Source of the DNA: Perognathus longimembris pacificus
Lineage: Eukaryota > Chordata > Mammalia > Rodentia > Heteromyidae
Direction of reading: 5' to 3'
Assembly: GCF_023159225.1 (NCBI RefSeq)
Contig: NC_063171.1
Span: forward strand, 9,039,886-9,103,885
DNA length: 64,000 nt
Part shown: positions 12,355-23,063 of the stretch, piece by piece
Position numbering within the stretch: position 1 is the stretch's first letter
Layout: each line of letters begins with the position of its first letter
Notes under the pieces: generated by a model
What the model saw: the letters and a program-made list of their open reading frames with translations, nothing else
What the model was told of the DNA's origin: nothing
The model's database searches: none
Translations under genes and position numbers: made by a program

Positions 12355-14567
12355 CTTGTTTTTGAATACTTTCTATCTTGCATAGGAGCTATTCAAACAC
12401 ATAAGAATCCCAGTACCTTCATGAATACTTAATTGATTTCATGTTCCTCTAGACAATGAATGTTAGGTAGATTTTTGCATGCTAACCATGCATCAAAAAG
12501 GAAAATACACACACTAGCTTAACATACACCTAAACCAATGCTTTTCATTTTGCCCATATGAGTTCATATTGATTCCTGTAAATGTGAAATATGGTTAGCA
12601 AGTACAGTGGCTCCTCCAAGCTCATGTGGTAGGTGCCTAGTCCCCAGATAGTCACATAACTTTGGGAAATTCTGGATTCTTTTAGTGGAAGAAGGAGAAA
12701 ACAAGGAGTATTTTGGGGGGAGAGGGGGAGTCTCTTGTCCCTGGCCCCTGTTGTCTCTGTATCTGCTTCCCGCCTACTACATAGGGAGAACTACTTTTTC
12801 ATAGACTCTTGTCACCACAATGTTCTGTCCAAATGCACAAGACCAAACAACGCTGGAGGGAGCCCCCTGAAACAATTAGCAAAACAAGCAATTCTTCCTT
12901 TGAGTTGTTCACAGGTATTGTGGTCACAGCTATAGATGAATACTGAATATGACAAACATTACTTGGTGTTATATTCTTCATAATTTTTTTTAGAGTCTGT
13001 AAAAGTAGCCATGAGCACAAGTTAATTCAATTAATGCAGTTCTGTAATTCATCTAAAGGTATTACCACAAAACATCTCATTTTGTCAAATTACTTCTGGT
13101 GTTCTCAGTCATATACATTCACAACAAAGTTTTCTTTATTTGATGAATTTTTAATTTCCAGTGAGCAAACTTCTTAAGTCTTTTCCTTAGCTTAACAAGC
13201 CTGCCACGACATAGAGGCTTAAATACATTTGAGAAGCTTACTCTTTGAGTGTTTAGGTGAATTATTCTAAAAGGAGTTTTCATCTTTAAAACTGTGATTA
13301 TAATTATCGTGTTTATAAATATAAGCTTTCCTGTTTGGGGTTTCTTTCAAAGGGAGACACATTTATGTACAATTAGACTGAAAAAATATGATTGTTTCCC
13401 GTGCAAATGTTATTTGGGCATTGAGGCATTTTAGGTTCTCCAGAGAATGGGTACTGACAATACATATTCTCACATCCAAAAGGAGTTTGAATACTGTTTC
13501 TACAATATGTGTGCTAAAACAGCCGTGAAAATGTGATACAAGAATTCGGATCCTTTTTCTAGGGAACTGATTGAACTCTCTTGAAGAGTACGAATGCAAG
13601 AAAGTGAAGTTTGTTATATCCAATAAAGGCAATTTCCAGCATTAGTTTATTGAAAAGACTTAACAGACAAGACAGTGGGTTTTCTCTCAGAACAGCATGT
13701 CATTTGCTACTATTTGTTCATCTATTCACTCTGTGTAAAATAAACTCTATATGGGAATATGCCAGCTCTCTTCTCTACCTCCCTTCCTCCACACCCTAGA
13801 CTTTGTCACCTGCCAAAGTCAAATAAGTCTTATCTAAACAGCTAAGATAAGCCCCAAGTCATACCAAGTTTGGTCAAATCAACAAACCTCTCCAGAGCCA
13901 GAAATGAAATACAATAGTGCTAGATTAAACAGTCTGCAATAGCAATCATGTTTGCATTTATTCCAAAAGGATTACAGTCTTGGTATCCACTTTTTCTCCC
14001 TGCCTGGACAAGAAGGCGACATACAGACTTAAACAAAATATATTTATTCCCTAACAATTCTGTTCGAGCTGCTCTTATAAACAAGGCCTATAGGTGTAGG
14101 ACGCCATCTGATTTACTCAGAAGTGCATGTCATTGGACTGTGTAAGCAAGTATGCTTGATACAAACCATTGTTGGATTGCATATCAAAATTGTTTTCCAA
14201 CATGGATTCTTTTCTTCATGTCACCAAAATGCCAGAGTTTTAAAATGCTCTGTGCAAAATCCTTTGATCCCCCTCCACACCTCCGACCCCACCACCTCAT
14301 CCTGCTTTTGAAGGCCTATATTTTAACTGCTTGCTAAGTAGGTTTGTGCTATTCTGGGACAGAAACTCTACCTTCAGTTTCACCACTGGATTCCCAGGTT
14401 TAGGAAGATTTCTTTGAACTCAAAAGATTTGTTTTATGGATGGATAGATGGGTGTTTGAATAGTGCCTTCAGAAAGATGTTTCTTTTTTCCTTGTAATTA
14501 TGATATCAGTTGCTAAGGATTGAGAGAATATTTCTGACATGACAATATGGTATTTTGTAATCAAATG
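12355..14567. other. Unassigned DNA; 13,800-14,340 may be conserved non-coding
   Basis: No repeat or gene recognised over 2.2 kb. The sub-interval 13,800-14,340 is of higher complexity than its surroundings and free of visible repeats; conservation is only a guess and needs an alignment. Frames here are at most 89 codons. Confidence 0.45.
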
Positions 14568-14572
14568 ATTCC

Positions 14573-15296
14573 TGTAATAGGGAGGTCAGATCTGGCCAGT
14601 GCCATCATTAACTGTGGAGGGACTTCAGGTTGACTCCAGCTCAGATTAGAGCAGAAGCCAACTCCATCTCCACTAAGCCCTCCCCCACCCTATTCAGGGA
14701 AGCTCCCCTTTATTATGATAAGTTATGTAGATTGACCACCTGAGGCCTGGGAGCTTCTAGGGAACCTGTGCCCTCCTATGAGTAGGCATATCCACCTGCA
14801 TCATTTGAGCCCAGCCAAATCCATTCACCAATTCTAACTAGAATGATCGGTTGGTTCAAACAGATACTATGAGACAGACTGTAACTCTATTGGCCACCTG
14901 CGTGCAGCCTAGCATGCTCTGTAAGTGTTGTATCTTCATTGGTCACCTGCGTGTGGCAAGTTTGTCTGTGATGTTTGCCTTATAACCAGATTGGAAGGCC
15001 ACACATGTACGCGCGCTCGGTTCCAGCTCTGGAGTCTGGGCTGCACACGTGCGGGCGGTTCCAGCTCCTGAGTCTGGGCCCTGATCCTGCACACATGGTC
15101 AGCAGTTTCGGTTCCCAAGTCTGGTCTGCGACCAAGGCCGGTTGGTTCACTTTTGTTCACTTTTTACTTCCCCAATAAATCTGTCTTTTTGTCATCTTAT
15201 AGCTGGAGACTGTGTAGGAGACTCTTGAGGGAACCAGGAATCCTCTCCCTTGGGGGGGGACCCCGTTTCATTGTAGCGAACCCCCACTCTACTTCA
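14573..15296 (+). mobile_element. Solo LTR, class I (ERV1/gammaretrovirus-like)
   Basis: A 724-base block that begins TG (tgtaatag) and ends CA (ctacttca), flanked by a 5-base match 'attcc' at 14,568-14,572 and 15,297-15,301. Inside in order are CCAAT-like boxes, a TATA-like box, a polyadenylation signal and a GC-rich region with partial tandem repeats. No internal viral coding sequence adjoins it, so it is read as a solo LTR left by LTR-LTR recombination. An alternative right edge is the CA at 15,270, which would lose the TSD. Confidence 0.72.
14889..15179 (+). promoter_or_regulatory. LTR promoter and polyadenylation signal
   Basis: Two copies of an 'attggYcacctgcgtg' box (14,889 and 14,938, 49 bases apart) combine inverted CCAAT-type and E-box-like (cacctg) motifs. 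'ttataa' lies at 14,980, and 'aataaa' at 15,174-15,179, giving an R region of roughly 170 bases. Between them (about 15,018-15,130) three imperfect repeats start 'cggttccagctc' or 'cggttccca'. Functional assignment is by position within the LTR. Confidence 0.55.
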
Positions 15297-15560
15297 ATTC
15301 CCTTTTAAAATATCCCACTTAAGAGCCATATTCTATTCAAGTATAAGAGGGAAAGAACTCATGCCATTACATCAGTGTCATTTCATGGAGAATACTTCTC
15401 AGACTTAAAAGTATTTCTTCATTTATTAAAGTAGAGCATTATATACACTGCTAATTTGAAAATATCTCATTCAGCATGTGGTGGCCCAACTCCAAGTAAC
15501 TGAAGGGCCTGGAACATGATGGTTCAATGCTAGCTTAGGCAAAAGTTAGTAAGTGCTTGT

Positions 15561-15763
15561 TTTTTTTTTTTGGCCAGTCCTGGGCCTTGGACTCAGGGCC
15601 TGAGCACTGTCCCTGGCTTCTTCCCGCTCAAGGCTAGCACTCTGCCACTTGAGCCACAGCGCCGCTTCTGGCCGTTTTCTGCATATGTGGTGCTGAGGAA
15701 TCGAACCTAGGGCCTCTTGTATCCGAGGCAGGCACTCTTGCCACTAGGCTATATCCCCAGCCC
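15561..15763 (-). mobile_element. IDL-Geo-type SINE, recent insertion
   Basis: Full two-arm element in reverse: T-rich tail, 'ggccagtcctgggccttgg', 'ccacttgagccacagcgccg', 'ggtgctgaggaatcgaacc', end 'ctatatccccagcc'. Flanked by the direct repeat 'agtaagtgcttgtttt' (15,548-15,563, running into the tail, and 15,764-15,779). The near-perfect TSD and few differences from the 63,661 copy indicate a young insertion. Confidence 0.93.
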
Positions 15764-15780
15764 AGTAAGTGCTTGTTTTG

Positions 15781-15960
15781 ACCAGCTAGCCAGACCTGCT
15801 GGCATGTACCTACAATCTCAATTATGCAAGAAGCTTAGAGGTAGTGGGATCATGGTGTAAGGCTAGTCCTAATAAAAACACAAGACCATGTCAGAAAAAA
15901 AAAACTAAAGCCAAAAAGGCTCGGGGTGTGGCTCAAGTGGTAGAGCACTTGAATTTCTCA
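15781..15960 (+). mobile_element. B1/ID composite SINE
   Basis: Forward head with 'ctgctggcatgtacctaca' and a tRNA-like arm 'ggctcggggtgtggctcaag' with 'tggtagagcac'. Diverged in the head, better kept in the arm. Confidence 0.7.
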
Positions 15961-16056
15961 AGGGCTTTCCTGCCTGGGCTGGCTTAGAATAGCAGTCCTC
16001 AGATCTCAGTTTCTCAAATAATTAAAATTATAGGTATTAGGCACCAGCTCCCAGCT
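15961..16056 (-). mobile_element. B1-like SINE head, reverse orientation
   Basis: Plus strand 'tcctcagatctcagtttctc' and 'gcaccagctcccagct' are reversed head blocks. It directly abuts the preceding forward SINE, giving a small inverted pair. Confidence 0.65.
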
Positions 16057-16204
16057 AAATATTCAGTTCTATAAAAGCAAATGTATTGACAATGGTGTAT
16101 ATTGCATTTAGGCCTTTAGAGAGAACCAATAACTTTCCATTTTAGAGGTGGTGTTCCACACAATGTAGGAGTTAATTCTAATCTTAATTTTTTTTGAAAT
16201 AACA

Positions 16205-16320
16205 ACACTATCATCAATGTACCCATTCCTCAAATGAATAAACTGAGCCTCCAAGAGCATTTCTTCAAGGGATGTACAACTGATAAGTGGCAGATCCATT
16301 CTTTTAAAATTGATGTGGCC
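16205..16320 (-). mobile_element. MIR fragment
   Basis: Plus-strand order 'caaatgaataaactgagcct' then 'ctgataagtggcagatcc' is the standard reversed MIR core order. Confidence 0.65.
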
Positions 16321-16509
16321 TAGTCCCAAAGTATAAAGTTTGTGTCTTAGGAAATTTTAGAGAAAAATAAAATTTTCGAATTATATTGGCATAATGGAAT
16401 CTTTCACTAAACAGGTCAATGTACGTACAATGTGTTGATGGATGTGAAGTGCAGTGGTAGGATTTAGGTTTTACAAATATGAGGAATACAATTGCATTTT
16501 ATCAGCTGA

Positions 16510-16695
16510 TTGTTCTGGAATTGGAACTCAGTCTCACACTTGCCAGTTAGATGCTCTATTACTTCAGCCATTTGTCTCCTATTTTCAGAAAGGGTCTGAG
16601 TATATTTGCCTGGTGCTGGCCTTGGAACAACAACCTTCTACTTTTATATGTTCCATGCAAGCAGGATTATAGGTTTTACCAAGGTGCCTAGCCCC
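16510..16695 (-). mobile_element. Old ID/B1-type SINE, reverse orientation
   Basis: 'ggaactcagtctcacacttg' and 'gctctattacttcagcca' look like the reversed tRNA-like arm, and 'gcaggattataggt' with 'gtgcctagcccc' like the reversed head end. Highly diverged. Confidence 0.45.
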
Positions 16696-17492
16696 ACAAT
16701 TTATATTTGGAATACAAAAGAACACCATTGGTATGTTTCAATTTAATTGAGATAGTTTTCAGAAGCTCCAGAATTATAGAAGGAATTCAAGAGCTGGTGT
16801 GTTTCACCTCTATATTAAGAATGTATAGCAAAACAGCCAACACCTCTGGAATTTTCCCACAGCACCCGTGTGCTATATTTTTGTGGATGACTGAAAATTC
16901 CATGCATCCTGTTGCTCAAGCATGGTAACTGGTGGGATGGGTAAAGAACATAAACAAAATGTTTCAAGTGTAAAATATTCATATGAGAATCACACCAGGA
17001 GTCATTTCTTGAAAAATGTTGGTGTTTCTTAGTTGATGGCTATGTTCCTTTAGTTAGTTAATGTCAAACTTGGGCCTGTATCTTTGTGCTTGGTTTTAAA
17101 TAAATTTATTTCAAGCAAATTACTAAGTTGTGATCTTTTTCATTCCATGCAATTATTATGTAATTATTTGATAGCATGGAGACTTTTTTTTGGTTTATTT
17201 AATCTTTCATGATATCAAGGCAGATATTTTTGCGTTCTAGTTTGTGGTATCTTAACACCCTACAAAGATAGAGTAAGATGTATGTCCAAGATTTTCTATG
17301 ATGTGAACAAAAACACACAGAGGAGAGTATACTAAACATGAACATCTGACTCTTATCTACTGGTTTTCAGTGTACAGGGTGAGATTCTTTCCTACTTGGG
17401 GTCTTTACTCTTTGGTGTTTTTAAAAAATATATTATTTATGTAATGCATTTACCATAATACATTATCTTCAAGGAAAAATGCTTGGGTTTTT
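16696..17492. other. Unassigned AT-rich DNA
   Basis: Nothing recognised in the 0.8 kb upstream of the large L1; the last 15 bases run into its target duplication. Confidence 0.5.
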
Positions 17493-18007
17493 TTTTGGAC
17501 GTTTTATATATTTATTTATTTATTGTAAAACATGTACAGAGAGGTTACAGTTTCATACGTTAGGCATTGGATACATTTCTTGTACTGTTTGTTACCTCCT
17601 CCCTCATTCCTCCCCTCCCCCGTTTCCTCTCCCCCATGATTTGTTCAGTTCGTTTACACCAAACAGTTTTGCAAGTATTGCTTTTGTAGTCTTAGTCTTT
17701 TTATCTTTGTCTCTCAATTTTGGTATTCCCTTTCACTTTCCTAGTTCTAATACCAGTGTACACAGTTTCCAATATACTCAAATAAGATACAGTGATAGTG
17801 AAGGTACAATAACAGGAAGGGGATACAAGAGGATCATCAACAATAAAAGCTATGGTTTCACATGGCATGTTGAAAGTAATTACAACAGTGATATAACAAT
17901 CGTTTCCATAACATGGAGTTCATTTCACTTAGCATCATCTTATGTGTTCATAAGGGCATAGCTATTGGGCTCTTGTAATCCTCTGCTGTGACTAGCCAAA
18001 ACCTGTG

Positions 18008-21000
18008 CTAATTATTCCCTATGAGGGAGACCATAGAGTCCATGTTTCTTTGTGTCTGGCTCACTTCACTTAGTATAATTTTTTCCAAGTCCTTCCCTTC
18101 CTTACAAATGGGGCAATGTCATTCTTTCTGATAGAGGCATAAAATTCCATTGTGTATATGTACCACATTTTCCTGATCCATTGGTCTACTGGAGGGCATC
18201 TGGTTTGGTTCCATATTTTAGCTATGACAAATTGTGATGTGATGAACATTGTTGTGCTGGTGGCTTTAGTGTGTTCTACTTTGTGGTCTTTTGGGTAGAT
18301 GCCCAAAAGTGGGGCTGCTGGGTCATAGGGGAACTCTATGTTTAGCCTTCTGAAGAATCTCCGTACAGCTTTCCAGAGTGGCTGAACCAGTTTACATTCC
18401 CACCAACAATGAAGTAGGGTTCCCTTTTGGCCACATCCCCTCCAACATTTATCATTGTTAGATTTCTTGATATAGAACATTCTTACTGGGGTGAGATGGA
18501 ATCTCAATGTTGTTGTGATTTGCATTTCTTTTATGGGCAGTGATGTAGAGCACTTTTACATATGTCTCTTGACCATTCTCATTTCCTCATCAGAGAAGTC
18601 TCTTTGTAAGTCTTTAGCCCACTTGTTGAGGGGGCTATTGGTTCTTTGCGGTTTTGTTTTGGAGGAATGTAACTTTTTTAGTTCTGCATATATTGTAAAC
18701 ATGAGATCTTTGTCCATTGTATGGTCGGTAAAAATCTTTGCCCAATCTGTGGCCTTTCTGTTTATCTTGCAAGGTATGTCCTTTGCCCTGCAGAAGCTCT
18801 GCAGTTTGATGCAGTCCCATTTGTCCATCCTTTCTTTGATTTGTAGCATTTCGTGATCTTTTTAAAGGATGTTCTGTCCTGTGCCAAGGAGCCCAAGTGG
18901 TTCTCCTACTCCTTCTTTTAGTGTTTTCAGGGTATCTGTTTTAATTTCAAGTTCTTTGATCCATTTGGAATTTATTTTGGTGCACGGTGATATATAAGGA
19001 TCTAGTTTTAATTGGTGCATGTGGTGAATCAGTTTTGCTAGCACCATTTGTTAAAAGAGGCTATCTTTCTTCCATCATATTTTTTTTTTTTAGCTCCTTT
19101 ATCAAAGATTACGTAGGCATAGTTCTGTGGGTTCATTTCTGGGTCTTCAATTCTGTTCCATTGGTCTTCAGGCCTGTTCCAATGCCAATACCAAGCTGTT
19201 TTTATTACTACAGCTATATAATACAGCTTGAAGTTTGGTATTATACTTCCTCCAGCACTGTTCTTTCTGTTTAGGATTCTTTTTGCTATTCTGTGTCTTT
19301 TATTGTTCCATATAAATTTCTGGATTGCTTCCTCTATTTCACTAAAAAATGGTGTTGGGATGTTAGTGAGTATTGTATTGAATTTGTAGATAGCCTTTGG
19401 CAATATTGCCATTTTGACTGTATTAATCCTCCCAATCCAGAAGCATGGGAGATTTTTTTCCATTTCTTTAGTTCTGCCTTACTTTCATTTTTCACGTTTT
19501 TAAAGTTCTCATCATAGAGATTTTTCACTTCTTTGGTTAAGGTTATTCCTAGGTATTTTAAGTTTTTTGAGGCTATTGCAAAAGGAGTTGCTTTCCTGAT
19601 TACAGCCTCTGCATTTGCGTCATTAGTATATAGAAAGGCCTTTGATTTTTCAGGGTTTATTTTATATCTTGCTACTTTGCCAACGTTTTGGATCAGATCT
19701 AGTAGCTTTGGAGTAGAGTCTGTGGGGTTCTTTAGGTATAGGATCATATCATCTGCGAAGAGAGAAAGTTTAGCTTCATCTTTTCCTATTTGGATCCCCT
19801 TTATATTTTCTTCTTGCCTAATTGCTCTGGCTAGGAATTCTAGTACTATGTTGAAGAGAAGGGGAGAGAGCAGACATCTCTGCCTTGCTCCTGATTTTAA
19901 AGGGAATCGCTTTAGCTTTTCACCATTTAGAATTATGCTTGCTGTTGGTTTGTCACAGACTGCCTTTATTATATTCAGAAATGTTCCCTAGAATCCCAGT
20001 TTTTCCAGGGCTTTTATCATAATGGGTGCTGGATTTTATCAAACGCCTTTTCCACATCCAGAGATATAACCTTGTGTTTCTTTACCTTGCTCCGGTTGAT
20101 GTGGAGTATTACATTAATTGACTTGTGTATATTGAACCAACTTTGCATCCCTGGGATGAATCCAGTTTGATCATGGTGTATGATTTTGTTGATGACCTGT
20201 TGAAGTCGATTGGCCAGAATTTTGTTGAGATTTTTGCATCTATGGTCATCAGGGAAATTGGTCTATAGCTCTCTTTCTGTGATGAGTCCCTGCCTGATTT
20301 TGGGATGAGGGTTATACTGGCTTCACAGAATGTGTCTGGTAGTGAACCTTCTCTTTCAATTTCAATGAAGCTTTGAGAAATATTGGTGTGAGTTCTGTTT
20401 TGAAGGCCTTGTAGAATTCTGCTGTGAATCCACCTGGACCTGGGCTTTTCTTGGATGGGAGATCACTTATTGCCCTTTCTATTTCAATGCTTGATATGGG
20501 TCTGTTTAGAAGGTTTAAATCTTCATGGTTGAGTTTGGGGATATCAATTTTTTCTAGGAAATCATCCATTTCTTTCAGGTTCTCAAATTTGTTGGCATAA
20601 AGGTTTGCAAAATAGTCCCTTATTTTGTTCTGAATTTTGGTTGTTTATGTGGTGATGTTACCTGTTTGATCTCTGATCTTGTTAATTTGGTGTGCTGCCT
20701 TTGGTTTTTGGTTAGGTTTGCTAGGAGTCTGTCTATCTTGTTAATTTTTTCAAAGAACCAACTCTTTGTTTTGTTGATTCTTTTGACTTTTTTTTTGGTC
20801 TCTAATTCATTTAGTTCTGATTTGATTTGTGCTATTTGCTTCCATCTATTGAGTTGGGGTTTGGCTTGTTGTTCTCTTTCGAGGTGATTAAGGTGCTTCT
20901 TTAAGTTGTTGAGTTACTCTTTATTCAGTTTGATGGTGTAGGCACTAGGAGACATAAATTTTCCTCTGAGTACTGCCTTTGCTGTGTCCCAAAGGAGCTG

Positions 21001-21893
21001 GTACTTTGTGTACTAATCTTGGTTGAAATCCATAAAAATTTGAATTGCTGTTCTAATTTCTTCAATGACCCACTGATGGTTCAGCAGTGTGTTATTTAGT
21101 CTCCATGAATTGTAGGATTTTATGTGGTGCCAGTTTGAGTTGAGCTCTAATTTTATTCCGTTGTGGTCTGAGAGAGTGCAGGGAATGGTTTTGATACTTC
21201 TGAACTTGTACAGATTTTCTTTGTGCCATAAGATGTGTTCTATTTTGGAGAATGTTCCATGTGCTGCAGAAAAGAATGTGTATTCAGTTGTTGCTGGATG
21301 GAATATTCTGTAGATGTCCGTTAAGTCTAGTTGGTCTATGTAGTTGTTTAGTTCTGTGGTTTCTTTATTCAGTTTTTGGCATGTTGATCTGTTTAGAGGT
21401 GACAGTGGAGTGTTAAAGTTCCCTACTATCAATGTGTTTGGGTCTATGAGTGTTTTTAGAGTCAGTAGTGTTTGTTTGATCAAGTTGGGTGCTCTTTTAT
21501 TTGGTGTGTATATATTTAGGATAGTTATATCCTCCTGCAGGAGAGATCCCTATATTAGTATGTAGTAACCTTCTTTGTCTCTTCTTACCTTTTTAAATTT
21601 GAAGTTAATTTTATCTGATACTAGGATAGCAACTCCAGCCTGCCTATGGAGGCCATTTGCTGATAGATTTTATTCCAGCCTTTCACTTTTAGAAGTTGTT
21701 TACTTTTGCTGGATAGATGTGTCTCTTGTAGGCAGCAGAAAGATGGATCTTGATTTTTGATCCAACTTATGAGCCTATGTCCTTTGATTGGAGAATTAAG
21801 TCCAATAATGTTGAGAGTTAGGATTGAGAGATGCTTGTTTGTTCCTCTCATTACATCTATTTTGTTAAAAGCTGTGTCTTCCCAATTCTTCAT
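18008..21893 (-). pseudogene. L1 ORF2 pseudogene (endonuclease-reverse transcriptase)
   Basis: Starts at the ATG at 21,893 and ends at the TAG at 18,008-18,010. The endonuclease N-terminus has 'LTLNIIGLN' with the catalytic Asn kept, and 'QETH'. Further on 'VGNFNTP' has Asn where GDFN is usual, and 'KIEH' has Glu where Asp is usual, while 'SDHN' keeps the catalytic His (about 21,140-21,420). The RT segment contains '[12 protein letters not shown]' (about 20,430) and the active-site motif FADD (about 19,755), intact. The C-terminal Cys-rich knuckle C-x3-C-x7-H-x4-C is at about 18,395-18,450. The frame is broken into at least six pieces by stops and frameshifts. The protein would nick target DNA and reverse transcribe L1 and SINE RNA in the nucleus; this copy cannot. 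Confidence 0.93.
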
Positions 21894-21949
21894 CTAATAT
21901 TCTGGTTTTGTATTTAGGGTTCATTTCTCTGTCTGTATTGTGATCTTTA

Positions 21950-23063
21950 TTATTTTCCCTGTATAGTACATCTTTGAGGATTTTTCTGTAAAGCTGGTTT
22001 GGTGGTGATATATTGTTTCAGTTTTTCCTTGCTGTAGAAGACTTTTATTTGACCTTTGGCTGTGAATGAGAGTTTAGCTGGGTACAGTATTCTTGGTTGG
22101 TAGTTATTTTTATTTAGGGTTTGGTAGACCTCATTCCAGGCTCTCCTTGCTTTCATGGTCTTTGCTGAGAAGTCTGGAGTAATTCTGATTGTTTTTCCTT
22201 TATATGTGATTTTTTTTTCTTCTCCCTAACAGCTTTATTAATTCTTTCCTTGGACTCTATTGATCCTGTTTTGATCACAATGTTTTGGTGGGATTTCATG
22301 TTCTGGTCTGGTCAGTTTGGCATTCTAAATGCTTCTTGTATCTGTATAGGCCTATCTTTCTGGATATTTGGGAAGTTCTCAGCTAATATTCTGTTAAATA
22401 GGTTGCCTATTCCATTAACTTCTTTCTCTAGGTTTTCCTCAATACCTCTTAACCTTAAATTGGGCTTCCTCATTGTATCTTGGAGCTCCTGGAGTGATCT
22501 GTTTTGTCAATTGGATTGGTTTTGTATTGATTTTTGATCTTTCTTCATAGATTCTAAGAAATCTTCAGCTCCTGAGATTAGATCCTCTGCTTAATCTAGT
22601 CAGGACTGTAGGCTACCTACTTGATTTCCAATCTCTTTCCCTCCCTTTTGACTGGTCTTTCCTAATGATTTCCATGTCCTTGCTATAATTATCTCTTTGG
22701 TCCTGCATGGACTTCTTTACTTCATTAGTTTGGTTTTTGAGTGCTGTCTCTCAAATCTTTTAGCTGGGTAGCTATCTTTTCATTTGACTCTTGAAGTTCA
22801 TTTATCTTTTTGCTTGTCAAGGCCATGAAATTGTCTATTAATTTATGGAAGGATTAAAGTATTGATTCAAACTTTTCATTTAACATGTTTATCAGTAGAC
22901 TTTGTAGAGCATTTTGAGGGTTCTCTTCTATGTCTTTGATCAACTGCTGTGCTTCCTGCTTGTTTAGAGTGGGAGATAAGACTCCACTGTTTGCCATCTT
23001 TCTTGTGCTTCTTCTGCCCATTTGGATTGCGAATGCCAATCTACAAGCACCTGTTAGCACCAT
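21950..23063 (-). pseudogene. L1 ORF1 pseudogene (RNA-binding chaperone)
   Basis: Begins near the ATG at 23,063 (or the internal Met of 'MGRRSTRKMANS'), followed by a Gln/Glu/Lys-rich N-terminal part and, after a stop near 22,854, a coiled-coil-like segment (about 22,740-22,850). The C-terminal domain is recognisable at 21,950-22,156 by 'ARRAWNEVYQTL' and 'LYPAKLSF', and ends in a TAA. Total length would be about 371 codons, usual for L1 ORF1. At least two frame breaks. The family binds L1 RNA as a trimer. Confidence 0.88.

Noticed and set aside
17479..17961. 160-codon forward frame
   Set aside because: It is the antisense of the L1 3' UTR; similar frames recur at 35,557 and 46,253 because the same L1 part is there.
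19533..19991. 152-codon forward frame
   Set aside because: Antisense shadow of L1 ORF2.
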